DNA from: Polaromonas sp047303325
GTDB lineage: Bacteria; Pseudomonadota; Gammaproteobacteria; Burkholderiales; Burkholderiaceae_C
Assembly: GCF_047303325.1 (NCBI RefSeq)
Contig: NZ_JBKBEX010000006.1
Coordinates: forward strand, 62,001-126,000
Length of the DNA: 64,000 nt
Direction of reading: 5' to 3'
The translations under genes and the position numbers were made by a program. Position 1 is the first letter of the stretch, and the number at the start of each line of letters is the position of its first letter. Below are positions 17,322 through 25,567 of this stretch, piece after piece. The notes below the pieces were generated by a model. The model made no database searches. It saw only the letters and a list, made by a program, of their open reading frames with translations, and was not told where the DNA came from.

Positions 17322-18248
17322 ATGTCCTTCCTGTACAAGGCAGACCCCGTCCGCGGGGCGGAATGGGCACGCCTGTTCGCCGCCAAGGCGCCCTGCATCT
17401 CGTTTCGTATCTGGCCCGACATCGGGCAGGCGGACCGCGTGCGCTATCTTGCCGCGTGGGTGTCGCCGCCGGACATCGCGCGGCAGTTTCCCAAGCTGGA
17501 GCTTTTCTTCTCCACGGGCGCGGGGATCGACCAGTTTGACCTTGCCGCGCTGCCGCCGGAACTGCCGGTGGTGCGCATGGCGGAGCCCGGCGTCGTCGCG
17601 GGCATGGTGGAGTACGCCACGATGGCGGTCCTCGCGCTTCACCGCGACCTGCCGGCCTACATCCGGCAGCAGCGCGAGGGCCTTTGGGCCGCGCACCGCG
17701 TCTATCCCGCATCGAAGCGGCGTGTGAGCGTCCTCGGCCTGGGCGTGCTCGGATGCGCTGTGCTGGGCCAGCTGCGCACACTCGGCTTCCAGCTCGCCGG
17801 CTGGAGCCGGACGCGCCGCCAGATTGACGGCGTAGCCTGCTACGCGGGCCAGGAGGAACTGCCTGCAATGCTGGCCGCCACCGACATCCTCGTGTGCCTG
17901 CTGCCGCTTACCCAGGAGACGCGCGGCATTCTCGACTCGACCCTGTTTCAGCATCTACCGCGCGGCGCGTCGCTGGTGCATGTCGGCCGCGGGGCGCACC
18001 TAGACCACCCCGCGCTGCTCGATGCGCTGGAGACGGGCTGGCTGTCGGGCGCGGTTGTTGATGTCACCGATCCGGAGCCGCTGCCGGTGGGCCACCCCTT
18101 CTGGTCACACCCGAAGATCCTGCTCACGCCGCACATCGCGAGCATGACGCAGCCGGAGACGGCCGTGGACCAGGTGCTGGCCAACATCCGCCGGCACGAG
18201 GCGGGCGAGCCCTTGATCGGGCTGGTTGACCGTTCGCGGGGGTATTGA
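17322..18248 (+). CDS. D-2-hydroxyacid dehydrogenase, GhrA-like (paralogue 1)
   Basis: 308 residues. Rossmann motif VLGLGVLGCAVL near residue 130, active-site arginine in LVHVGRGAHL, glutamate in VTDPEPLP and histidine in TPHIASMTQPE give the complete D-isomer-specific dehydrogenase triad. Similar throughout to glyoxylate/hydroxypyruvate reductase A, including FRIWPDIG near residue 25. It probably reduces a 2-oxoacid (glyoxylate, hydroxypyruvate or the oxo-acid made by the neighbouring FAD oxidase). A paralogue is encoded at 30970-31896. Its stop overlaps the region just before the amidohydrolase start. Confidence 0.87.
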   Translation: MSFLYKADPVRGAEWARLFAAKAPCISFRIWPDIGQADRVRYLAAWVSPPDIARQFPKLELFFSTGAGIDQFDLAALPPELPVVRMAEPGVVAGMVEYATMAVLALHRDLPAYIRQQREGLWAAHRVYPASKRRVSVLGLGVLGCAVLGQLRTLGFQLAGWSRTRRQIDGVACYAGQEELPAMLAATDILVCLLPLTQETRGILDSTLFQHLPRGASLVHVGRGAHLDHPALLDALETGWLSGAVVDVTDPEPLPVGHPFWSHPKILLTPHIASMTQPETAVDQVLANIRRHEAGEPLIGLVDRSRGY

Positions 18249-18253
18249 AAATC

Positions 18254-19405
18254 ATGGCCAACGATATCGAAGACCTGCTGCCGGCCCTGATCGCGCTGCG
18301 GCGTGACCTGCACGCGCACCCCGAGCTGGCGTTCGAAGAGCGCCGCACTGCCGGCGTGGTCGCCGCCGCGCTGCGCGATTGCGGCCTGGAAGTGCACGAG
18401 GGAATCGGCGGGACCGGCGTGGTGGGGGTTCTGCGCAAGGGCGATTCGACGCGCATGGTGGGCTTGCGCGCCGACATGGACGCGCTTCCCATGCGGGAGG
18501 ACACTAGGCGCCCTTACGTCAGCCGCCACCCCGGCGTCCACCACGGCTGCGGCCACGACGGCCATACGGCCATGCTGCTGGGAGCGGCTCGGCAGTTGGC
18601 GCGGGCCGGGAGCTTCGATGGCAGCATTGCCTTTATCTTCCAGCCCGCCGAAGAGGGGCGCGCAGGCGCACGCGAGATGGTGAGGCAAGGTTTGTTTGAT
18701 CGCTTTCCGTGCGAATCCGTGTTCGCCCTGCACAACTGGCCCGACCTGCCCGCGGGCACGGTAGCCACAAGGCCGGGGCCCATCATGGCCGCGGCGGATC
18801 GCTTCGACATCGTCGTGCGTGGCCAGGGCGGCCACGCGGCGCAGCCGCATCGGACACCCGATGTCGTGCTTGCCGCGAGCCAGCTCGTTGCACAGATGCA
18901 TACTATCGTGTCGCGGCGAATTCCTCCTACGCAGAACGCCGTCTTGTCGGTGACGCGTATCAGCGGGGGTCAATCCCACAACGTCCTGCCGGCGGCCGTG
19001 GAGCTGACCGGCACCGTGCGCAGTTTCGACTCCTCCGTGCAGGACACGATCGAGCAGGCGGTTCGCGACGTCGCGGCGGGTGTCGCGCGCGCAAGCGGTA
19101 CCGCGATAGAGGTCGAGTACACGCGCTACTACCCCGCGACGATCAACAGCCCTGAGCAGGCGCAACTCGCACTGGAGGCAGCGCGCAGCGTCGGCCTGGA
19201 AGCTCAGGTGGCGGAGACGCCGGCTTTCACGTCCGAAGACTTTGCATTCATGCTCCAGCAGCGGCCCGGGGCCTACCTGTGGCTCGGCCAGCGGGGCGCG
19301 AACCATGCCGCCCCGCTGCACCACCCCGCGTACGACTTCAACGACGACGTTCTGGCCTGCGGCGTGCGTTGGTTCACAGCCGTCGCGCAAATGGCACTGC
19401 GCTGA
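18254..19405 (+). CDS. M20 amidohydrolase (hippurate hydrolase/N-acyl amino acid deacylase type)
   Basis: 383 residues from ATG 18254. Metal-dependent M20D peptidase family: RADMDALPM, the ligand cluster HHGCGHDGHTAML near residue 98, glutamates in FQPAEEGRAGAREM, dimerisation-domain GGHAAQPHRTPD and the last ligand in NHAAPLHHPAYDF. The family removes acyl groups from amino acids (hippurate, N-acetyl amino acids, amino-acid conjugates). In this operon it would release a free amino acid from an acylated substrate brought in by the ABC importer, before ThrB/ThrC-type steps. Specificity not readable. Confidence 0.87.
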   Translation: MANDIEDLLPALIALRRDLHAHPELAFEERRTAGVVAAALRDCGLEVHEGIGGTGVVGVLRKGDSTRMVGLRADMDALPMREDTRRPYVSRHPGVHHGCGHDGHTAMLLGAARQLARAGSFDGSIAFIFQPAEEGRAGAREMVRQGLFDRFPCESVFALHNWPDLPAGTVATRPGPIMAAADRFDIVVRGQGGHAAQPHRTPDVVLAASQLVAQMHTIVSRRIPPTQNAVLSVTRISGGQSHNVLPAAVELTGTVRSFDSSVQDTIEQAVRDVAAGVARASGTAIEVEYTRYYPATINSPEQAQLALEAARSVGLEAQVAETPAFTSEDFAFMLQQRPGAYLWLGQRGANHAAPLHHPAYDFNDDVLACGVRWFTAVAQMALR

Positions 19406-19436
19406 ACGGTACCTACTTCAAGCAACGAGACCTACG

Positions 19437-20879
19437 ATGCTCTATTTATCCACTCGCGGCCACCCCGACCGCAAACACTTTTGTGAAATCCTGCTGGAGG
19501 GCCTGGCGCCCGACGGAGGTTTGTACCTGCCGGAGCAATACCCACAGGTCACACCTGAGCAACTGTCCAGGTGGCGCGGCCTGCCGTATGCGGACCTTGC
19601 CTTTGAAGTCCTTTCGCTCTACATCGACGACATCCCGGCCGGGGACCTGCGCGCAATCTGCCGCAAGACCTACACCGAAGAGGTCTTCGGAACAAAGGAG
19701 ATCGTTCCGCTCAAGCAGCTGGAGGAGGGCGTGTACCTGCAAGCCCTTTCCAATGGCCCAACGCTGGCCTTCAAAGACATGGCCATGCAATTGCTGGGAA
19801 ACCTGTTTGAGTATGAGCTGGGCCGACGCGGCCAGGAGCTCAACATTCTGGGCGCTACCAGCGGTGACACCGGTAGCGCCGCAGAGTACGCCATGCGAGG
19901 CAAGAAGGGGGTGCGCGTCTTCATGACTTCGCCGTACGGCCGCATGAGCCCCTTCCAGCAGGCGCAGATGTTCAGCCTGCAGGACGCCAACATCCACAAC
20001 ATCGCCATCGAGGGCGTGTTCGACGACTGCCAGGACATCGTCAAGGCCGTGTCCAACGACCTCGAGTTCAAGCGTAAATACAAGATCGGCACCGTCAACT
20101 CGATCAACTGGGCGCGCCTCATGGCGCAGGTGGTCTACTACTTCGCGGGGTATTTCCATGCCACGAGCCCTCACCCTAACCCTCTCCCGGAGGCAGAGGG
20201 GACAAAGCGAGTCAGCTTCGCCGTGCCGTCGGGCAACTTCGGCAACATCTGCGCTGGCCATGTGGCGCGCATGATGGGGCTGCCCATCGACAAGCTGGTG
20301 CTTGCCACCAACGAGAACGACGTGCTGGACGAGTTCTTCCGCACCGGCGTTTATCGGGTGCGCGGCGGCGCCGACACCTACGAGACCTCCAGTCCGTCGA
20401 TGGACATCTCCAAGGCCAGCAACTTCGAGCGCTTTGTTTTCGACCTGCTGGGCCGCGATGCGGAAACGGTCAAGCGCCTGTTCGGCGAAGCGCTTGCGAA
20501 GAACGGCCGCTTCGACCTGGGTGCCGACCTAGCCTTCGCGCAGGCCCGCGCGCGCTACGGCTTCCTCAGCGGCAAGAGCACACACGCCGACCGCCTGGCG
20601 ACGATACGCGACACGCACCGGCGCTTTGGCGTGACGATAGACACCCACACGGCCGATGGCCTGAAAGTAGCGCGCCACTTCGTGCAGCCCGGTGTGCCGA
20701 TGATCGTGCTGGAGACGGCGCTGCCGATCAAGTTCGCGGCAACCATTGTTGAAGCCTTGGGTCACGAGCCCGATCGGCCCGCGCGATTCCGGGGTATCGA
20801 AGACTTGCCAAAGCGCATGACGGTTCTCCCGGCCGACGCGGTGAAGGTCAAGGCCTTCGTCACCGCACACCTTTCCTGA
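19437..20879 (+). CDS. thrC: Threonine synthase
   Basis: 480 residues. Converts O-phosphohomoserine to L-threonine with PLP. Family marks: YLSTRGH at the N-terminus, LEGLAPDGGLYLP, the PLP lysine in NGPTLAFKDMAMQLLG near residue 110, ATSGDTGSAAEYAMRGK and VPSGNFGNICAGH. Residues 244 to about 258 (SPHPNPLPEAEGTKR) have no family counterpart; they are encoded by a palindromic REP-like repeat that keeps the frame, in a loop just before VPSGNFG. It lies directly before homoserine kinase rather than beside hom, in a catabolic operon with kbl and a threonine dehydrogenase. It may be a second, dissimilatory copy. Confidence 0.93.
   Translation: MLYLSTRGHPDRKHFCEILLEGLAPDGGLYLPEQYPQVTPEQLSRWRGLPYADLAFEVLSLYIDDIPAGDLRAICRKTYTEEVFGTKEIVPLKQLEEGVYLQALSNGPTLAFKDMAMQLLGNLFEYELGRRGQELNILGATSGDTGSAAEYAMRGKKGVRVFMTSPYGRMSPFQQAQMFSLQDANIHNIAIEGVFDDCQDIVKAVSNDLEFKRKYKIGTVNSINWARLMAQVVYYFAGYFHATSPHPNPLPEAEGTKRVSFAVPSGNFGNICAGHVARMMGLPIDKLVLATNENDVLDEFFRTGVYRVRGGADTYETSSPSMDISKASNFERFVFDLLGRDAETVKRLFGEALAKNGRFDLGADLAFAQARARYGFLSGKSTHADRLATIRDTHRRFGVTIDTHTADGLKVARHFVQPGVPMIVLETALPIKFAATIVEALGHEPDRPARFRGIEDLPKRMTVLPADAVKVKAFVTAHLS
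20166..20210 (+). repeat. REP-like palindromic repeat inserted in frame in thrC
   Basis: The stretch starts AGCCCTCACCCTAACCCTCT and contains CCCTCT (20180-20185) pairing with AGAGGG (20195-20200). Translations of this repeat as SPHPNPLP are, from memory, a recurrent signature of a dispersed palindromic element in many beta- and gammaproteobacteria. Here it adds about 15 codons without breaking the frame. Confidence 0.75.
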
Positions 20880-20886
20880 TCGAAGC

Positions 20887-21882
20887 ATGGCTGTCTTCAC
20901 CGAAGTGCCCTACGACGAGGCTGCCGCCTTCCTGCGGCGGGTGGGTCTCGGCGATCTGCGGGCCATGGCGGTCTGCAGTGGCGGCATAGAGAACACCAAC
21001 TACTTCGTGGACACGGATCGCGGCGAGTACGTGTTGACGCTGTTCGAGCGCCTGGCGTGGGAACAACTGCCGTTCTACCTCCACCTGATGCAGCACCTGG
21101 CCAAGCGCGGCCTTCCAGTGCCCAAACCGGCGCCGGACGCGGAAGGCCGCATCCTGCACCGTCTCAAAGGCAAGCCGGCGACAGTGGTGGGAAGGTTGCG
21201 AGGAAGGTGTGAACTGTCGCCCGATGCCCGGCACTGCGGCGCAGTGGGCGACATGCTGGCGCGAATGCACCTGGCCGGCAAAGACTATGCACGCCACCAG
21301 CCCAACCTGCGCGGCCTGCCGTGGTGGACTGAAACCGTGCCGGCTCTGCTGCCATACGTGGGGAAGGACCAGTGCAAGCTGCTGCTGGACGAACTGGACT
21401 TCCAGACTAAGGTCGCCGCCTCCTCTGGCTATGCCGCACTGCCACGCGGCCCGGTACACGCCGACCTGTTTCGCGACAACGTGATGTTCCAGGGCGGTTG
21501 CCTGAGCGGTGTCCTCGATTTTTATTTTGCGGGTTGCGACACCTTTCTGTTCGACATTGGGGTTTGTCTCAACGACTGGTGCGTGGATCTGGGGAACGGA
21601 CGCATCGACGCCGTGCGCAGGGCTGCATTCCTGAACGCTTACCAGTCGGCGCGTCCGCTCGTGGCTGAAGAACAGCGTCTGTTGCCGACCCTTGAGCGGG
21701 CCGCGGCTTTGCGCTTCTGGATATCACGGCTCTGGGACTGCCACATACCCCGCGAAGCCGCCGTCCTGAAGGTTCATGACCCCAGCCACTTCGAGCGTGT
21801 TCTGCGCCAGCGCGTAAGCGATGCCGCCGGCGCGGGAATTTTCTATCTTCCAGAAAGGACTTTGGGCCAACCTCGGCCTTGA
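20887..21882 (+). CDS. thrB: Homoserine kinase, aminoglycoside-phosphotransferase type
   Basis: 331 residues with the APH/choline-kinase fold used by homoserine kinase in many betaproteobacteria. GGIENTNYFVDTDRGEYVLTLFE forms the nucleotide loop and strand, PVHADLFRDNVMF near residue 195 is the catalytic HxDxxxxN loop and VLDFYFAGCDTFLFDIG the metal-binding segment. It phosphorylates homoserine for the threonine synthase encoded 7 bases upstream. The order thrC-thrB followed by threonine-degrading genes is unusual and suggests homoserine is being dissimilated. Relatives in this fold can phosphorylate other amino alcohols, so activity should be read with some caution. Confidence 0.88.
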   Translation: MAVFTEVPYDEAAAFLRRVGLGDLRAMAVCSGGIENTNYFVDTDRGEYVLTLFERLAWEQLPFYLHLMQHLAKRGLPVPKPAPDAEGRILHRLKGKPATVVGRLRGRCELSPDARHCGAVGDMLARMHLAGKDYARHQPNLRGLPWWTETVPALLPYVGKDQCKLLLDELDFQTKVAASSGYAALPRGPVHADLFRDNVMFQGGCLSGVLDFYFAGCDTFLFDIGVCLNDWCVDLGNGRIDAVRRAAFLNAYQSARPLVAEEQRLLPTLERAAALRFWISRLWDCHIPREAAVLKVHDPSHFERVLRQRVSDAAGAGIFYLPERTLGQPRP

Positions 21883-21891
21883 CCACCCATC

Positions 21892-23094
21892 ATGAGAACC
21901 ACCACTGATTTCTACGCTTCCTTGAGAGACGAACTCGAGGATATACAGGTCACAGGCCTGCTCAAGCTCGAACGCCCGATCCAGTCCCCGCAAGGAAGCC
22001 GGATCGCAACCGCCGACGGGCGGGAAGTGATCAACCTTTGCGCGAACAACTATCTGGGCCTGTCATCTCACCCCGAGGTCATAGCGGCCGCACACGCCGC
22101 GCTCGCTGCGCGCGGATTCGGCCTGAGTTCCGTCCGCTTCATCTGCGGCACGCAGGACGTCCATAAAACGCTCGAAGCGCGGCTCTCGCAGTTTGTCGGA
22201 ACGGAAGACACCATCCTGTACGGATCGGCATTTGATGCCAATGGCGGGCTGTTCGAGACATTGCTCGGGCCCGACGATGCGGTGATCAGCGACGAACTCA
22301 ATCACGCATCCATCATCGATGGCATTCGTTTGTGCAAGGCCAGGCGTTATCGCTACCGGCACAACGACCTCATGCATTTGCGCGAACAACTGAAATCGGC
22401 GGATGAAGCCGGGGCCCGGTACAAGTTGGTGTTCACCGACGGGGTTTTCTCGATGGACGGGACCGTCGCCCGCCTCGATGAAATCCGGGCCGTCTGCGAC
22501 GAATTCGGGGCCTTGCTGGGCGTTGACGACTCGCATGCCACCGGCTTTCTCGGCAAGCGCGGGCGCGGCACCCACGAATACCGAGGTGTCTTCGGCAAGG
22601 TCGACATCATCACGGGCACCCTCGGCAAGGCGCTTGGCGGTGCATCCGGGGGGTTCACGAGCGCCCGAGCGGAAGTCGTTCAATTGCTGCGCCAGCGCTC
22701 GCGACCCTATTTGTTCTCGAACAGCCTGGCGCCGGTGATCGTCGGCGCGACCTTGAAGGTGCTCGACCTGCTGGAAGCCGGCACGGAGCTGCGCGACAGC
22801 CTGGAGGACAACACGCGGCACTTCCGCACAGGACTCGCGGCACGCGGTTTCGAGCTGAAACCCGGCGAACACCCGATCATCCCGGTGATGCTCCATGACG
22901 CGGAGTTGTCCCAGAAATTAGCACGTCGGCTGCTGGAACTCGGGGTTTACGTGACCGGATTCTTCTACCCGGTCGTTCCCAAAGGCCAAGCCCGCATCCG
23001 CGTCCAGATCAGTGCACAGCACACCCGTGCCCAGCTTGACGCTGCATTGAGCGCCTTCGCACAGGCCGGTAAAGAGCTGGGGGTGCTCGCATGA
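21892..23094 (+). CDS. kbl: Glycine C-acetyltransferase (2-amino-3-ketobutyrate CoA ligase)
   Basis: 400 residues of the alpha-oxoamine synthase family. NLCANNYLGLSSHP, FICGTQDVHKTLE, the VDDSHATGFLGKRGRG loop and the PLP lysine in IITGTLGKALGGASGGF near residue 243 are all present and specific for Kbl. It cleaves 2-amino-3-oxobutyrate with CoA to glycine and acetyl-CoA, the second step of threonine breakdown. The threonine dehydrogenase that makes its substrate is encoded next, overlapping by four bases (ATGA). Confidence 0.95.
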   Translation: MRTTTDFYASLRDELEDIQVTGLLKLERPIQSPQGSRIATADGREVINLCANNYLGLSSHPEVIAAAHAALAARGFGLSSVRFICGTQDVHKTLEARLSQFVGTEDTILYGSAFDANGGLFETLLGPDDAVISDELNHASIIDGIRLCKARRYRYRHNDLMHLREQLKSADEAGARYKLVFTDGVFSMDGTVARLDEIRAVCDEFGALLGVDDSHATGFLGKRGRGTHEYRGVFGKVDIITGTLGKALGGASGGFTSARAEVVQLLRQRSRPYLFSNSLAPVIVGATLKVLDLLEAGTELRDSLEDNTRHFRTGLAARGFELKPGEHPIIPVMLHDAELSQKLARRLLELGVYVTGFFYPVVPKGQARIRVQISAQHTRAQLDAALSAFAQAGKELGVLA

Positions 23095-24062
23095 CTGAAT
23101 TACCTCGCATTCTCGTCATCGGCGCCAACGGCCAGCTGGGCACAGAGCTCACGGCCGCTCTGGCGGAGCGTTACGGCGCGGACAACGTGGTGGGCAGTGA
23201 CCGTCTGGAAGTGGGCCGACACGCCGATCTGCGGTATGAGATGCTGGATGCCACGGACGACGGCCAACTCAAACAGGTGGTTGAGAAGCATCGCATTACC
23301 CAGATCTACCATCTGGCGGCAGCCTTGTCGGCGACGGGCGAGACCGCCCCGGAGTGGGCGTGGAAACTCAACATGGGCAGCCTGTTGAACGTCCTGGAGG
23401 TTGCGCGGCAACACAAGCTGGACAAGGTGTTCTGGCCGAGCTCTATCGCTGCCTTCGGTCCGACGACACCCGCCGATGCCACGCCTCAACGGACGGTCAT
23501 GGAGCCCAGTACGGTCTACGGCATTTCGAAGCTGGCCGGCGAGGGCTGGTGCCGCTGGTACTTCGAGAACCATGGCGTGGATGTTCGCGGCCTGCGTTAT
23601 CCGGGACTCATTTCCTACAAGGCGAGCCCCGGCGGCGGAACGACCGACTATGCGATCGACATCTTTCACGCGGCCCTCAGAGGGGAACGCTACACCTGCT
23701 TCCTGGCCGAGGACGAACCCCTGCCCATGCTCTACATGGACGATGCGGTGCGCGGGACTCTGGAGTTGATGGAAGCCCCCAGTTCGGCCATCACCGAACG
23801 CGGCAGCTACAACCTCGCCGGTGTGAGCTTCACGCCTCGCGAGATCGCACAGGAGATACGGAAGCACCTGCCGGATTTCGAGATCGTGTACCAGCCCGAT
23901 TTCCGTCAGGCGATCGCCAGCGGGTGGCCCGATTCGATCGACGACAGCTGCGCGCGGCGCGATTGGGGTTGGGCTCCGAGATACGACCTTGCGGCGACCG
24001 TGCGCGACATGCTGGAGAACCTGTCCGGCAGGGTGAAACCGCGTTCCACCGTGGTTGCGTGA
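23091..24062 (+). CDS. L-threonine 3-dehydrogenase, short-chain (SDR) type
   Basis: 323 residues of the extended-SDR/NAD-epimerase family. The NAD loop is VIGANGQLGTELT near residue 7, the active site is YGISKLAGE (Tyr and Lys of YxxxK near residue 143) and the following GLRYPGLISYKASPGGGTTDYA is typical of SDR-type threonine dehydrogenases, which differ from the zinc-containing E. coli Tdh. Oxidises L-threonine to 2-amino-3-oxobutyrate for Kbl. Overlaps kbl by four bases. With thrB and thrC it completes a homoserine to glycine plus acetyl-CoA route. Confidence 0.92.
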   Translation: MTELPRILVIGANGQLGTELTAALAERYGADNVVGSDRLEVGRHADLRYEMLDATDDGQLKQVVEKHRITQIYHLAAALSATGETAPEWAWKLNMGSLLNVLEVARQHKLDKVFWPSSIAAFGPTTPADATPQRTVMEPSTVYGISKLAGEGWCRWYFENHGVDVRGLRYPGLISYKASPGGGTTDYAIDIFHAALRGERYTCFLAEDEPLPMLYMDDAVRGTLELMEAPSSAITERGSYNLAGVSFTPREIAQEIRKHLPDFEIVYQPDFRQAIASGWPDSIDDSCARRDWGWAPRYDLAATVRDMLENLSGRVKPRSTVVA

Positions 24063-24099
24063 TGCCGGCGCCATTGGCTTTATTGAGAAAGGATCAACT

Positions 24100-25551
24100 A
24101 TGAACACACAACACTACATCGCGGGCCGCTGGCAGCCCGCCCAGGACGAGCGCTGCTTCGAGGTCCGCAATCCGGCCGACGACAGCCTGGTTGCGCAAGT
24201 GAGCGAAGGCGGCGCCGCCGATGCCCGGCTGGCCGTGGACGCCGCCGCCTTGGCGCTGCCGGCCTGGAAGGCGCGCCCGCCGCGTGAGCGCTGCCTGATC
24301 CTCAAGAAATGGCAGGCGCTGATCGAGCGCGACGTGGAGCCGCTCGCCCAACTGATCTCGCGCGAGCAGGGCAAGCCGCTGGCCGAGGCACGCGGCGAGA
24401 TCGCCTATAGCGCCGGCTACGTGGAATGGTTTGCCGAGGAGGGCGTGCGCGCCAACGGCGAAGTGATCGCGGCGCCCGTCACCTCCAAGCGCTTCATCGT
24501 GCTGAAGGAAGCCGTAGGCGTCGTGGCGGTGGTCACGCCGTGGAACTTCCCGGCCGCGATGATCGCGCGCAAGATCGCGCCCGCGCTGGCCGCCGGCTGC
24601 ACGGTGCTGGCCAAGCCGGCCGAGGACACGCCGCTCACGGCGCTGGCCCTGGTCAAGCTGGCCGAGGAGGCCGGTGTGCCGCCGGGCGTGCTCAATATCG
24701 TGTCGGCTTCGCGCGAACATACCCCGCAGGTCGTGGGCGAGTGGCTTGCCGACCCGCGGGTGCGAAAAATCAGCTTCACGGGCAGCACTCCGGTGGGCAA
24801 GCTGCTGGCGCGCGATTCCGCCGCGACGCTGAAGAAGCTGTCGCTGGAGCTGGGCGGCAACGCGCCCTTCATCGTGTTCGAGGATGCGGACCTCGACGCC
24901 GCCGTCGAAGGACTGATGGCGGCCAAGTTTCGCAACGGTGGGCAGACCTGCGTGAGCCCGAACCGCGTCTACGTCCATACCGCTGTGCATGATCGCTTCG
25001 TCGACAAGCTGGCCGCGCGTGTGGGCGCCCTGAAGGTTGGGCCGGCGGACTGGCCGGAGGCCGAGATCGGCCCGATGATCAACGCCCGTGCGGTGGACAA
25101 GATCGAGCGGCACGTGAACGATGCCGTGGCCAAGGGTGCCAAGGTCGTCGTGGGCGGCCGACGGGTGCGCAATGAAACGGCGCGCGGCCCGAATTACTAC
25201 GCGCCCACGGTGCTCATCAACGCCACGCGCGCGATGGAGCTATCGTGCGAGGAAACCTTTGGCCCAGTGGTGCCGATCTTTCGCTTCGCGAATGAAGCGG
25301 AGGTGATGGAGCAGGCCAACGACACGCCCTACGGGCTGGCCGGTTATTTCTATTCGAACGACGTCAAGCGCATCTGGCGCGTGGCTTCGGCCTTGGAGAC
25401 TGGAATGGTTGGCATCAATGAAGGCGCCATCGCCGCGCAGGCCGCGCCCTTTGGTGGCGTGAAGGAGTCGGGGTACGGCCGTGAAGGCTCGCATTGGGGC
25501 CTTGACGAGTATTTGCACACCAAGTACCTGTGCCAGGGCGGGCTGGGGTAG
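24100..25551 (+). CDS. NAD(P)-dependent succinate-semialdehyde dehydrogenase-like (paralogue 1)
   Basis: 483 residues, GabD length and pattern: TPWNFPAAMIARKIAPALAAGC, ELGGNAPFIVFEDAD with the general-base Glu near 250, GGQTCVSPNR with the nucleophile Cys near 284 and the C-terminal GGVKESGYGREGS. Start ATG 24100 has a GAAAGGATC ribosome site. By eye roughly nine in ten residues match the gene at 40240-41691, so the two are a recent duplicate. In this operon the substrate may be succinate semialdehyde or another short omega-oxo acid. It is the last gene of the 4.9-25.5 kb run. Confidence 0.88.
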   Translation: MNTQHYIAGRWQPAQDERCFEVRNPADDSLVAQVSEGGAADARLAVDAAALALPAWKARPPRERCLILKKWQALIERDVEPLAQLISREQGKPLAEARGEIAYSAGYVEWFAEEGVRANGEVIAAPVTSKRFIVLKEAVGVVAVVTPWNFPAAMIARKIAPALAAGCTVLAKPAEDTPLTALALVKLAEEAGVPPGVLNIVSASREHTPQVVGEWLADPRVRKISFTGSTPVGKLLARDSAATLKKLSLELGGNAPFIVFEDADLDAAVEGLMAAKFRNGGQTCVSPNRVYVHTAVHDRFVDKLAARVGALKVGPADWPEAEIGPMINARAVDKIERHVNDAVAKGAKVVVGGRRVRNETARGPNYYAPTVLINATRAMELSCEETFGPVVPIFRFANEAEVMEQANDTPYGLAGYFYSNDVKRIWRVASALETGMVGINEGAIAAQAAPFGGVKESGYGREGSHWGLDEYLHTKYLCQGGLG

Positions 25552-25567
25552 GGTAAAACGCGCAAGC

